From Erysipelothrix sp. (GTDB taxonomy: Bacteria > Bacillota_I > Bacilli_A > Erysipelotrichales > Erysipelotrichaceae): a stretch of 5,595 nt of DNA. The notes below the pieces were generated by a model that worked only from the letters and a program-made list of their open reading frames with translations, was not told where the DNA came from and did no database searches. Where the stretch lies: positions 1 through 5,595 of the forward strand of contig JAAZGU010000215.1 in assembly GCA_012511085.1 (NCBI GenBank), given 5' to 3'. The position numbers and the translations under genes are program-made. Positions 1-5,595 of the stretch are shown in pieces (positions within the stretch are counted from its first letter, which is position 1; the number at the start of each line of letters is the position of its first letter).

Positions 1-24
1 AACTCCCTAGGAGTTATTTTTTTT
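1..24 (+). terminator. Intrinsic terminator-like hairpin at left edge
   Basis: AACTCC (1-6) pairs perfectly with GGAGTT (10-15) around a three-base loop, followed by A and then eight T (17-24). This is the form of a rho-independent terminator for a plus-strand transcript entering from the left. The stem may continue beyond the window edge, so its true length is unknown. Only 26 bases separate the T-run from the next start codon, so it could instead act as an attenuator or partial terminator for the gene that follows. Confidence 0.7.
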
Positions 25-40
25 ATGCATATGATAGATT

Positions 41-46
41 GAGGTG
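41..46 (+). promoter_or_regulatory. Ribosome binding site choosing the ATG at 51
   Basis: GAGGTG lies four bases upstream of the ATG at 51 and matches the anti-Shine-Dalgarno complement AGGAGGTG. The in-frame TTG at 39 overlaps this site and has no purine-rich element of its own. The ATG at 51 is therefore preferred. Confidence 0.6.
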
Positions 47-50
47 TTTG

Positions 51-443
51 ATGTATTTTCATAATGGTAATTACCAAGCATCAAGAGTCTTTCATGACAG
101 TGATTGTCAAAAAGACTTTGTTTATGTCCACAATCTACCCAATCATCATTATTTATTTAATGAAGATCCCTTGTTGTTTGTGACAACAGACGGCGTTGTT
201 TTGAATTTAGATCAACGCTTCAAAGAGATTGGCTTGTTTAATGAACATGATGAATTAGTTGAATTAATTGAGTTAGAGTTTATCACAAGTTGTGATACCC
301 AAACAATTTATAGTGAAAATATCAAGTCGAAAAACATAAGTTTTATCGACATGGCTTTTAGCATCCTTATTATTTTATTAATTGTTTTATTGACCACAAC
401 AAGACGAAAGGAACCAAACCATGAAAACAAAAATAATGCTTAG
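51..443 (+). CDS. Hypothetical 130-aa protein with one C-terminal membrane segment
   Basis: I do not recognise a family. The soluble part (residues 1-97) is rich in His, Asp, Asn and aromatic residues, with two cysteines (C19, C81). An acidic, helix-prone stretch lies near residues 66-77. One hydrophobic segment spans about 98-117 (motif SILIILLIVLL), followed by TTTRRK and a short polar tail. There is no N-terminal signal peptide, so the protein is either tail-anchored with its bulk in the cytoplasm or inserted with the N-terminus outside. The basic residues after the segment favour a cytoplasmic C-terminus, but KSK before it weakens that call. An alternative TTG start at 39 would give 134 residues. 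The stop overlaps the next gene by 23 bases, so the two are probably translated from one message. Length, a good ribosome binding site and the gene overlap argue that it is real. Its function is unknown; a membrane partner for the exported protein downstream is an inference from position only. Confidence 0.65.
   Translation: MYFHNGNYQASRVFHDSDCQKDFVYVHNLPNHHYLFNEDPLLFVTTDGVVLNLDQRFKEIGLFNEHDELVELIELEFITSCDTQTIYSENIKSKNISFIDMAFSILIILLIVLLTTTRRKEPNHENKNNA
407..412 (+). promoter_or_regulatory. Ribosome binding site for the surface protein gene
   Basis: AAAGGA lies eight bases before the ATG at 421, inside the 3' end of the preceding gene. It supports this start and suggests coupled translation of the pair. 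Confidence 0.6.
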
Positions 444-1899
444 TTTTGTGATTTCATTAATCTTTTTTTCAATCTTACGTTTATCAGCACATGCGCAACC
501 AAGTACCGTGCTTAAAGCTAAGTTGCCTTATGAAATTTTATCCATTGAAGTCAATAACAACATCCTTAATGTATCGGGTTGGGCCTTTATCAACCATACA
601 CAACACTTTCTAAATCAGAGCACGCATGAAATCTCTATTTTATTTCAAAGTAAAACGCATCAATTTCAAGTTATGGGTAACTTAACCAACATTGACTTAA
701 CAGAAAGCATGCAGTATCGTGGGGCACCAACGTGCGCAAACAATGTTTATTTTAGAGAACCCTCCACGTGCAACTACAACTATAAAAACGTGGGTTTTAA
801 AGTTTCCGTTAATATTAATCAATTTAAAAAAGAAGAAATTTACCAAGCCTATATTGTGGTAAAAGCGAAACAAGCAAACACTAATTATAAAATCCAAGCC
901 TATTATCCAATTTCAAAGCCAGTTACGTATAAAAACGGTGATTATTTACTGCAAGTAAAGTCAGCACTTAAGGACACATCGCTTGTGATCAACCATTCAA
1001 ACGTTGTCGTTCGAAAAGGACCAACCACACAATACGAGACCTACAAGCTTGGCAACGCCTGCAATACAACCTATAAAAACCAATTGTTTTATAAAGAGGG
1101 GAGTCGTTATGATGTAATTTATGAAAAGCTGTTAATAAACAACGTGTCAGTGTATAAGATTAGGGGCAAGCTTGATGTGTGTTTTGATAAGCGACGGCGT
1201 GTGGTTGAGGGCAATGACATCAATCCCATGTACATCGCATCAACCTTTGTGGAATATGGAGGCGAAAGCTTAAGCATTGTCAATCAATTGGTAAATACAG
1301 CGCCAGTTTTAACTGTAAAGCATCCAACCATCTATTTAAATGATCCCTTCAATTATAAGGACTATGTTTCTGCTTATGATGCGGAAGAGAAAGACTTAAC
1401 TGCAAATGTGAGATTAATCACAAGCAATTATAAGAATCAAGTTGGTAAGTATCAAATGGTATTTTATGTTGAAGATAAACATAAGGCCTTTGATCAGAAA
1501 ACGATGAACATCACGGTCTTAGGACCGTTAAACGAGCCACCAACTATTGTTGCCAGTGATAAAGTCATCAAGCAGTACGATGCTTTTAATCCATTGCACG
1601 ATGTCTTTGCGTATGATAAAGAAGATGGTAATATCACACATAAAATTAAAACAAGCAACGTCGTTAATACAAATGTAGCTGGTGTCTTTAAACAGTGTTA
1701 CAGCGTCAAGGACAGCCACCAAGCTGAAGCAAACGCGTGCATCAATGTGACGGTGGTTGAAAGAGATAAAATATATCATTATCGATTCATAAGAACTGTT
1801 AATGACAAAGAGGTTCATGCATCATGGCAAGCTGATATTAAGCATTTAAAGCAACAAATTGTTCAAAATGATAGTATAATTGCTTTTAAAGCCAAATAA
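421..1899 (+). CDS. Exported multidomain surface protein with SH3b-like and two Ig-like domains
   Basis: This is a 492-residue exported protein. A signal peptide covers residues 1-25: KTK, then a hydrophobic core, then AHA as a signal peptidase I site. Residues about 30-168 form a beta-rich region of unknown family with VSGWAF at 51-56 and a cysteine pair (C105, C117). Residues about 187-256 resemble a bacterial SH3 domain, with VVVRKGPTTQY as the usual 'NVRxGPsxxy' core and C214/C254 bracketing its second half. Two tandem Ig-like domains of DUF5011/HYR type follow, at about 294-366 and 373-446. They share the AYDxE(D/K), GxY/F and VxD...NxTV landmarks; the second adds C426 and C440. The last 46 residues are charged and possibly helical. 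No LPXTG, lipobox, C-terminal membrane helix or S-layer repeat is visible, so the protein is either released or held non-covalently; SH3b modules in this setting often bind peptidoglycan. It overlaps the upstream membrane-protein gene by 23 bases and ends at the convergent terminator. An adhesive or wall-associated role is inferred from architecture; no enzymatic motif is seen. Confidence 0.8.
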   Translation: MKTKIMLSFVISLIFFSILRLSAHAQPSTVLKAKLPYEILSIEVNNNILNVSGWAFINHTQHFLNQSTHEISILFQSKTHQFQVMGNLTNIDLTESMQYRGAPTCANNVYFREPSTCNYNYKNVGFKVSVNINQFKKEEIYQAYIVVKAKQANTNYKIQAYYPISKPVTYKNGDYLLQVKSALKDTSLVINHSNVVVRKGPTTQYETYKLGNACNTTYKNQLFYKEGSRYDVIYEKLLINNVSVYKIRGKLDVCFDKRRRVVEGNDINPMYIASTFVEYGGESLSIVNQLVNTAPVLTVKHPTIYLNDPFNYKDYVSAYDAEEKDLTANVRLITSNYKNQVGKYQMVFYVEDKHKAFDQKTMNITVLGPLNEPPTIVASDKVIKQYDAFNPLHDVFAYDKEDGNITHKIKTSNVVNTNVAGVFKQCYSVKDSHQAEANACINVTVVERDKIYHYRFIRTVNDKEVHASWQADIKHLKQQIVQNDSIIAFKAK

Positions 1900-1954
1900 C
1901 ATTACTTCGCATAATGTATATTATGTAAGATTTGTATGTTGTTTTGCGTATATT

Positions 1955-2000
1955 AAAAGGACAGGATGATTCACTGCCCTTTTCTTTACTTTTTTATTTT
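1955..2000. terminator. Bidirectional intrinsic terminator between convergent genes
   Basis: AAAAGGACAG (1955-1964) pairs with CTGCCCTTTT (1974-1983) in nine of ten positions, with one A-C mismatch, around a nine-base loop. On the plus strand it is followed by CTTTACTTTTTTATTTT, ending the surface-protein transcript. On the minus strand the same stem ends in CCTTTT followed by AT-rich sequence, 11 bases beyond the deoB stop codon. It therefore serves both transcripts, and it closes the recN-dinB-xerD-deoB operon. Confidence 0.8.
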
Positions 2001-3184
2001 AATAGGTTCAATACAGAAAGCCCGTGTTTGGGAGCCTTAACATTAAAGTTGTCTGCAATGGTTGCTCCAAGATCGGCAAAGGTTTTGCTTGTAGGTAATG
2101 ATCCTGGTTTAGTAAAACGTGGTGAATAGTACATCACAAGCGCATGTTCACGCGTATGATCGGTTCCATGGTGAGTTGGATCATTGCCATGATCACTCGT
2201 TAAGATAAGCAAATCATCCGTATTTAATAAAGGTAGCAACACTTCTAGTTTACGATCAAAGCGCTCCAGCTCTTCTTTATAGCCTTGTGGGTTGCGACGA
2301 TGCCCCCACAAAGCATCAAAATCAACCAAGTTCACAAACACCATACCGACAAACGGAATTTGTGCTTGTTCAATTGTTTTATCCATGCCATCATCATTCG
2401 ATGTGGTTTTAATGGATTGTGTAATCCCCTCCCCATCAAAAATATCATTAATTTTACCAATGCTGATGACATCGTATTGAGCGTCTTTCAAGGCATCCAG
2501 TACTGTTGCTTCAAAAGGTTTTAAGGCATAATCATGACGATTCGCAGTGCGTTTAAACTCCCCTTTTCTTGGTCCGATAAAAGGCCTTGCGATCACACGT
2601 CCAACCCGCCAATCTTCACGCATGGTTAATTCTCGAGCGATTTCACAGGCTTGATAAAGCCGCTCCAAGCCATAAGTTTCTTCATGGGCAGCAATCTGCA
2701 GTACACTATCGGCGGATGTATAGACAATCAAATCACCGGTTTTCATATGATGTTCACCGTATTGTTCGATAATATCAGTTCCAGAAGCAGCGATGTTACC
2801 TACGACTTTACTGCCTGTGCGTTCTTCCAGTTCATCAATCAATTCCTTAGAAAAACCGGTTTCAGTAAAGGTTAAGAAAGGTTTATCAATGTAAAGTCCC
2901 ATCATTTCCCAATGGCCGGTCATGGTATCTTTTCCTAAGGAAGCTTCTTCCATCTTGCCATAATATGCAAGTGGGTATTCCATAACCTTTAACTTACTGG
3001 GTGCATGTAAGTTACCAAGACCCAGTTTTTCCATGGTTGGCATGGTTAAAGGTCCGGTCGCCTTTACAATGTTGCCCAAAGTATCGGCACCTTCATCGTT
3101 GTAGGCATGCGCATCTGGTAACTCTCCTACCCCAACCGAATCTAAAACTATAGTAAAAACACGTTTAAATTTCATCTTCATCAT
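1994..3184 (-). CDS. deoB: Phosphopentomutase
   Basis: DeoB interconverts ribose-1-phosphate (or deoxyribose-1-phosphate) and the 5-phosphate in the cytoplasm. It thereby connects nucleoside phosphorolysis with the pentose phosphate pathway. It belongs to the alkaline phosphatase superfamily and uses two Mn2+ ions. The protein is 396 residues, close to the 394 of Bacillus enzymes. Visible signatures are the N-terminal metal aspartate in VLDSVGVGE (D15), the phospho-acceptor threonine in KDTMTGHWEMMG (T87), DFDALWGHRR (D290, H295) and SDHGNDPTHHGTDHTRE (D331, H332, H343). These match the metal ligands known from the Bacillus cereus enzyme, so it should be active. The reading frame is open 36 codons further upstream, but AAAGGAG seven bases before the ATG at 3184 and the family length fix the start there; the ATG at 3181 is almost equally placed. 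The gene overlaps xerD by 20 bases and is the last in the operon. Unlike B. subtilis drm, no purine nucleoside phosphorylase gene follows it. Confidence 0.95.
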   Translation of the reverse strand: MMKMKFKRVFTIVLDSVGVGELPDAHAYNDEGADTLGNIVKATGPLTMPTMEKLGLGNLHAPSKLKVMEYPLAYYGKMEEASLGKDTMTGHWEMMGLYIDKPFLTFTETGFSKELIDELEERTGSKVVGNIAASGTDIIEQYGEHHMKTGDLIVYTSADSVLQIAAHEETYGLERLYQACEIARELTMREDWRVGRVIARPFIGPRKGEFKRTANRHDYALKPFEATVLDALKDAQYDVISIGKINDIFDGEGITQSIKTTSNDDGMDKTIEQAQIPFVGMVFVNLVDFDALWGHRRNPQGYKEELERFDRKLEVLLPLLNTDDLLILTSDHGNDPTHHGTDHTREHALVMYYSPRFTKPGSLPTSKTFADLGATIADNFNVKAPKHGLSVLNLLK

Positions 3185-4079
3185 CTTTGATCTCCTTTGC
3201 GATCTTTGCGCCTGGGTGAAAGTCATCGTAACTTTTGTGAAGTTGTCCAGGTTGCAAGTGTGTATAAATTTGGGTTGTTGAGATGGATGCATGACCCAGT
3301 AGTTCTTGTACCACCCTTAAATCACTACCTTGTTCCAATAAGAGCGTCGCAAACCCATGGCGTAAACGATGTGGCGTTAAATTATCTTTAATCAAAGCTA
3401 AGTTCCCTTGTTTTTTAATCATGGTGTAGACGTATTGGCGTGTTAATGGTTTGCCATTTTTACGAATCAGTAAGTAATTTTTACTCGCGTGCGTGCGGTA
3501 ATTTTGGCTTTTGATTAAGTAATCATCCAACAACACTTTTGCTTTATCATAGACGGGTATCCACCGCATTTTGTTACCTTTTCCTACCACGTTAAGCATC
3601 CCTTCGTTTTGATAATAATTCGAAAATGTTAAGGATGTCAACTCACTTACTCGTAAGCCACTTCCAAGCAGCAGATACACAATTAATAAATGAAACAGAT
3701 CACGCTCACTTGTTGAAAATGTATCAACGAGGCGCTTAATATCATCAACATAGAGTGTTTTAGGAAGTGGCGTTTGATGATGCTTATAATCAAGTAAAAT
3801 CATGGGATTTTGAATTTTATAATGAACTTCTATGTAGCTATAAAAAGCATTTAAAGCACTAACCATGCGATTGATTGTGCTCTTTTGATAATAATCATGA
3901 ATGGATAATAAAAACGTTTCAATGTCTTGATGGGTGGCTGTTAAACATGACAATTCTTGCTCGGTTAAATACGCAACATAATTGTTTAAGTCGCTTAAAT
4001 AAGCCTTGATTGTATTGTCACGCGCCCCTTCCACGTACGTCAGGTGATGTTTGAAGGCTTTTAAATATTCATTAGTCAT
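3165..4079 (-). CDS. xerD: Site-specific tyrosine recombinase XerD
   Basis: XerD acts with XerC at the dif site to resolve chromosome dimers before cell division. The protein is 304 residues; the family is usually about 295-300. An N-terminal SAM-like core-binding domain spans about 4-85 and the catalytic domain about 105-290. The full catalytic set is present: R143 in GSGLRVSEL, K167 in VGKGNKMRW, H237 and R240 in PHRLRHGFAT, H263 in LLGHASISTTQ, and nucleophile Y272 in IYTHL. The start at 4079 is chosen because GAGGAA lies seven bases upstream and the typical N-terminus (TNEYLKAFKHHLTYVEGAR) follows. Extending 14 residues further upstream only re-reads dinB. It overlaps dinB by 8 bases and deoB by 20. 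The usual C-terminal HPRA is HPGA here, followed by an acidic tail (KDDEDEI). XerC and other integrases share the fold; the deoB neighbour, as with ripX in B. subtilis, and the VVQELLGH motif favour XerD. Nothing suggests a phage or element integrase. Confidence 0.88.
   Translation of the reverse strand: MTNEYLKAFKHHLTYVEGARDNTIKAYLSDLNNYVAYLTEQELSCLTATHQDIETFLLSIHDYYQKSTINRMVSALNAFYSYIEVHYKIQNPMILLDYKHHQTPLPKTLYVDDIKRLVDTFSTSERDLFHLLIVYLLLGSGLRVSELTSLTFSNYYQNEGMLNVVGKGNKMRWIPVYDKAKVLLDDYLIKSQNYRTHASKNYLLIRKNGKPLTRQYVYTMIKKQGNLALIKDNLTPHRLRHGFATLLLEQGSDLRVVQELLGHASISTTQIYTHLQPGQLHKSYDDFHPGAKIAKEIKDDEDEI
3192..3198 (-). promoter_or_regulatory. Ribosome binding site for deoB inside xerD
   Basis: On the minus strand AAAGGAG stands seven bases before the ATG at 3184. 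It lies within the codons for the acidic XerD tail. It decides between a 396-residue DeoB and the longer open frame. Confidence 0.75.
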
Positions 4080-5163
4080 AAAAAGGTTCCTCAAAAATGG
4101 ACATTTGTTGGACATGCTCATCCATCAGTACAAAACGATTGGTACCGATCCCAATGTTACGGATTTCCCAATCACTGAAATTATCATCAAAAATCATAAG
4201 TGCCAACTCAAAGATATCATTGGCGTCGTTTGTTACTCTATCCAAAACAATCGAACGGCTAAACATTTGATGGTTCGTGTCTTTTATGGACAAGATCAAG
4301 TTTTTACAAGCCAGGTTACGGGCTTGCAGCCGGTTGCTTAAGTCAATGCAACATTCCCTTAAGGTTGTATGAATCTCCTCACTATCATCCGTCGGTTTAA
4401 TAAGGGTGCTGCTTTGAGAAATCGATTTAATGGAGCTTTCACTTTCAACCTCACCATGATCAATGCCGTTTGCCTTCTCGATTACTTCTAAGGTGTGGTT
4501 TTTAAAAATCGGAACCAATGTTTCATAGGCAGCGTGCGCTAAATCATAAATCGTGTTAAGATTTTGTGCTTTTAGCAAAGCAACGGTCTTTTGACCCATA
4601 CCATGCATTTTCTCCACGGGTAAGGGCCAAAGTTTCGTAGGAATCTCTACATTGCGGATAATTGTTAGGCCATTTGGTTTTCGCATATTGCTGGCCATTT
4701 TCGCCAGAAACATATTCTCAGCAATGCCAATACTTACATCAAGTTTTAAGGTTTGTTGAATATCTTTTTGAATCTCAATCGCGAGATCAAGGGGCTTTTC
4801 ATATTTTTGAATGATGTCACTAACATCCATATAAACTTCATCGATGCTCGCTTGTTCGCATTTATCACTGTATTTTCGACACAAAGCCACAAATTCGGCA
4901 CTCACGCGTTTGTACTCATCAAAATTCAAGCCCGTGATAATGAGGTCCGGACATTTTCTTAGGGCCACACTTAAAGGCATGGCGCTAGTAATCCCGTAGG
5001 ATCGCGCAATGTAATTTGCTGTTGTAATAATGGCACTTTGGGTATCGGAACAAACAACCACCGGTTTGTTCGCGTATTCGGGATTGTTGTTAATTTCGAC
5101 CGTTGCATAAAATGCATTGACATCAATATGAAAAATCCATCTATTCATTTGTATTTTTTTCAC
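4072..5163 (-). CDS. dinB: DNA polymerase IV (Y-family translesion polymerase)
   Basis: This is an error-prone polymerase that copies past damaged template bases, working on the chromosome with the sliding clamp. The protein is 363 residues. The palm and fingers occupy about 9-175, with metal ligand D14 in HIDVNAFYA, steric-gate Y19, and the D108-E109 pair in ASIDEVYMD. SIGIAENMFLAKMAS (144-158) and KPNGLT (162-167) are further family landmarks. The thumb, with a helix-hairpin-helix at MHGMGQKT (186-193), runs to about 240. The little finger spans about 245-345. QMSIF (353-357) near the end is a good clamp-binding motif. The DVN in place of DMD is common in Bacillota (for example PolY1) and does not affect the catalytic aspartate. 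The start is a GTG: AAAGGAAG lies just upstream of 5163, while the later ATG at 5148 has no ribosome binding site at a useful distance. The gene overlaps recN by 23 bases and xerD by 8. An SOS box would have to lie before recN, outside the window. Confidence 0.93.
   Translation of the reverse strand: MKKIQMNRWIFHIDVNAFYATVEINNNPEYANKPVVVCSDTQSAIITTANYIARSYGITSAMPLSVALRKCPDLIITGLNFDEYKRVSAEFVALCRKYSDKCEQASIDEVYMDVSDIIQKYEKPLDLAIEIQKDIQQTLKLDVSIGIAENMFLAKMASNMRKPNGLTIIRNVEIPTKLWPLPVEKMHGMGQKTVALLKAQNLNTIYDLAHAAYETLVPIFKNHTLEVIEKANGIDHGEVESESSIKSISQSSTLIKPTDDSEEIHTTLRECCIDLSNRLQARNLACKNLILSIKDTNHQMFSRSIVLDRVTNDANDIFELALMIFDDNFSDWEIRNIGIGTNRFVLMDEHVQQMSIFEEPFYD
4087..4092 (-). promoter_or_regulatory. 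Ribosome binding site for xerD inside dinB
   Basis: GAGGAA on the minus strand lies seven bases before the ATG at 4079, within the last codons of dinB. It supports the shorter XerD start over the in-frame codon at 4121. Confidence 0.65.
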
Positions 5164-5595
5164 TTACTTCCTTTAATAAGGCTTGTGCTGCTTTTAAGGA
5201 TGCATCGTAAATACGACCACTTGCGAGCAAAGCCAATTGTTCGATGCGGCTTTCTTTATTTAATAATTCGATTGACACGTGCGTTGTGGCATCGGTCGAC
5301 GATTTGTACACGTTAAAGTGATTGTTTCCAAAAGAAGCGACAACCGGTAAATGCGTGATTGCAAAGGTTTGTATTGTTTGTGACAAGGCATGCATTTTAG
5401 CGCCTACCTTGTGCGCAACACTCCCGGAGACCCCAACATCAATCTCATCAAAAATAATCGTGCCACAGCCTTGTAATGGTGCAAAGATGACTTTTAGTCC
5501 CAGCATGAGGCGCGATAGTTCTCCCCCACTCGCAATTTTAGCCAATGGTGCAAAATCACTGCCAGGATTGGTCTTTAAATAAAACACAACTTTAT
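5141..5595 (-). CDS. recN: DNA repair protein RecN, C-terminal part (5' end outside window)
   Basis: RecN is an SMC-like ATPase that gathers at double-strand breaks and promotes recombinational repair. Only the last 150 or so codons are present, about a quarter of the usual 550-575 residues; the frame is open through the right edge, so this is a window cut and not a damaged gene. The C-terminal half of the ATPase head is clear. It shows the ABC signature ASGGELSRLML near 5535-5500, the Walker B and D-loop segment TIIFDEIDVGVSG near 5461-5423, and the H-loop AITHLPVVASFG near 5361-5328. The characteristic TNPG motif upstream of the signature separates it from SMC, RecF and SbcC relatives. The Walker A region and coiled coils lie outside. 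The gene ends with TAG overlapping dinB by 23 bases and appears to head the operon seen here. Confidence 0.95.
   Translation of the reverse strand, partial: KVVFYLKTNPGSDFAPLAKIASGGELSRLMLGLKVIFAPLQGCGTIIFDEIDVGVSGSVAHKVGAKMHALSQTIQTFAITHLPVVASFGNNHFNVYKSSTDATTHVSIELLNKESRIEQLALLASGRIYDASLKAAQALLKEVSEKNTNE
5167..5174 (-). promoter_or_regulatory. Ribosome binding site selecting a GTG start for dinB
   Basis: On the minus strand AAAGGAAG ends just before TAA and the GTG at 5163, with five bases between AAAGGA and the start codon. The alternative ATG at 5148 is 20 bases away, too far for normal initiation. The site lies inside recN. Confidence 0.7.

Noticed and set aside
30..35. TATGAT as a -10 promoter element
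   Set aside because: It has no -35 partner at the right distance, and the transcript would begin at the ribosome binding site.
39..50. TTG start at 39 for the first gene
   Set aside because: It overlaps the GAGGTG that serves the ATG at 51 and has no ribosome binding site of its own.
697..897. Minus-strand open frames inside the surface-protein gene (also 1528-1818)
   Set aside because: They are low-complexity, hydrophobic antisense translations of a well-supported gene, without supporting start signals.
592..1875. Ten N-X-S/T sequons in the exported protein as possible N-glycosylation sites
   Set aside because: The protein is rich in Asn, Ser and Thr, so this count is expected by composition. 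No PglB-type glycosylation gene is in view, and such systems are not typical of this group.
1932..2129. Plus-strand open frame of 65 codons over the deoB 3' end
   Set aside because: It crosses the bidirectional terminator, lies antisense to conserved deoB codons, and has no family resemblance. Other open frames antisense to deoB, xerD, dinB and recN were rejected for the same reason.
3185..3292. Longer DeoB with 36 extra N-terminal residues
   Set aside because: The extension only re-reads xerD in another frame. The ribosome binding site and family length support the start at 3184.
3165..4079. Tyrosine recombinase as a mobile-element integrase with an attachment site
   Set aside because: It sits inside a housekeeping operon with overlapping neighbours. 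No tRNA, direct repeats or phage genes are present, and its length and motifs fit XerD.
4080..4121. Longer XerD start at 4121
   Set aside because: The extra residues come from the dinB 3' end, and GAGGAA is correctly spaced for the ATG at 4079.

Overview
The window comes from a low-GC bacterium using the standard genetic code. TAA and TAG stops are used, TGA is never read through, and Shine-Dalgarno sites are strong and purine-rich. Protein signatures and the xerD-deoB adjacency (the same neighbours as ripX-drm in Bacillus subtilis) point to the Bacillota. The AT-rich sequence and the secreted Ig-like protein would suit an Erysipelotrichia- or Acholeplasma-like lineage. That finer placement is inference.

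Left part, plus strand (1-1899). A terminator-like hairpin with a T-run sits at the window edge. A short gap then leads to two overlapping genes. The first encodes a 130-residue protein with one C-terminal membrane segment and no family I recognise. The second encodes a 492-residue exported protein: signal peptide, an unassigned beta-rich N-terminal region, an SH3b-like segment, and two tandem Ig-like (DUF5011/HYR-type) domains. Six cysteines lie in three pairs along it. It has no sortase motif or C-terminal anchor. The pair is probably co-expressed at the cell surface; its function is unknown.

Middle (1900-1993). A 94-base convergent intergenic region holds a 9-of-10-bp hairpin flanked by T-runs on both sides, a good bidirectional terminator. 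A small AT-rich palindromic cluster precedes it.

Right part, minus strand (1994-5595). A compact operon reads recN (3' end only) -> dinB -> xerD -> deoB. The junctions overlap by 23, 8 and 20 bases, and each downstream start has its own Shine-Dalgarno site inside the preceding gene. RecN (double-strand break repair), DNA polymerase IV (translesion synthesis) and XerD (chromosome dimer resolution) form a genome-maintenance group. Phosphopentomutase, last in line, links ribose-1-phosphate from nucleoside salvage to ribose-5-phosphate. All visible catalytic residues are intact. The operon promoter and any SOS box lie beyond the right edge. I see no RNA genes, mobile elements or CRISPR arrays. 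The most open question is the plus-strand surface pair.
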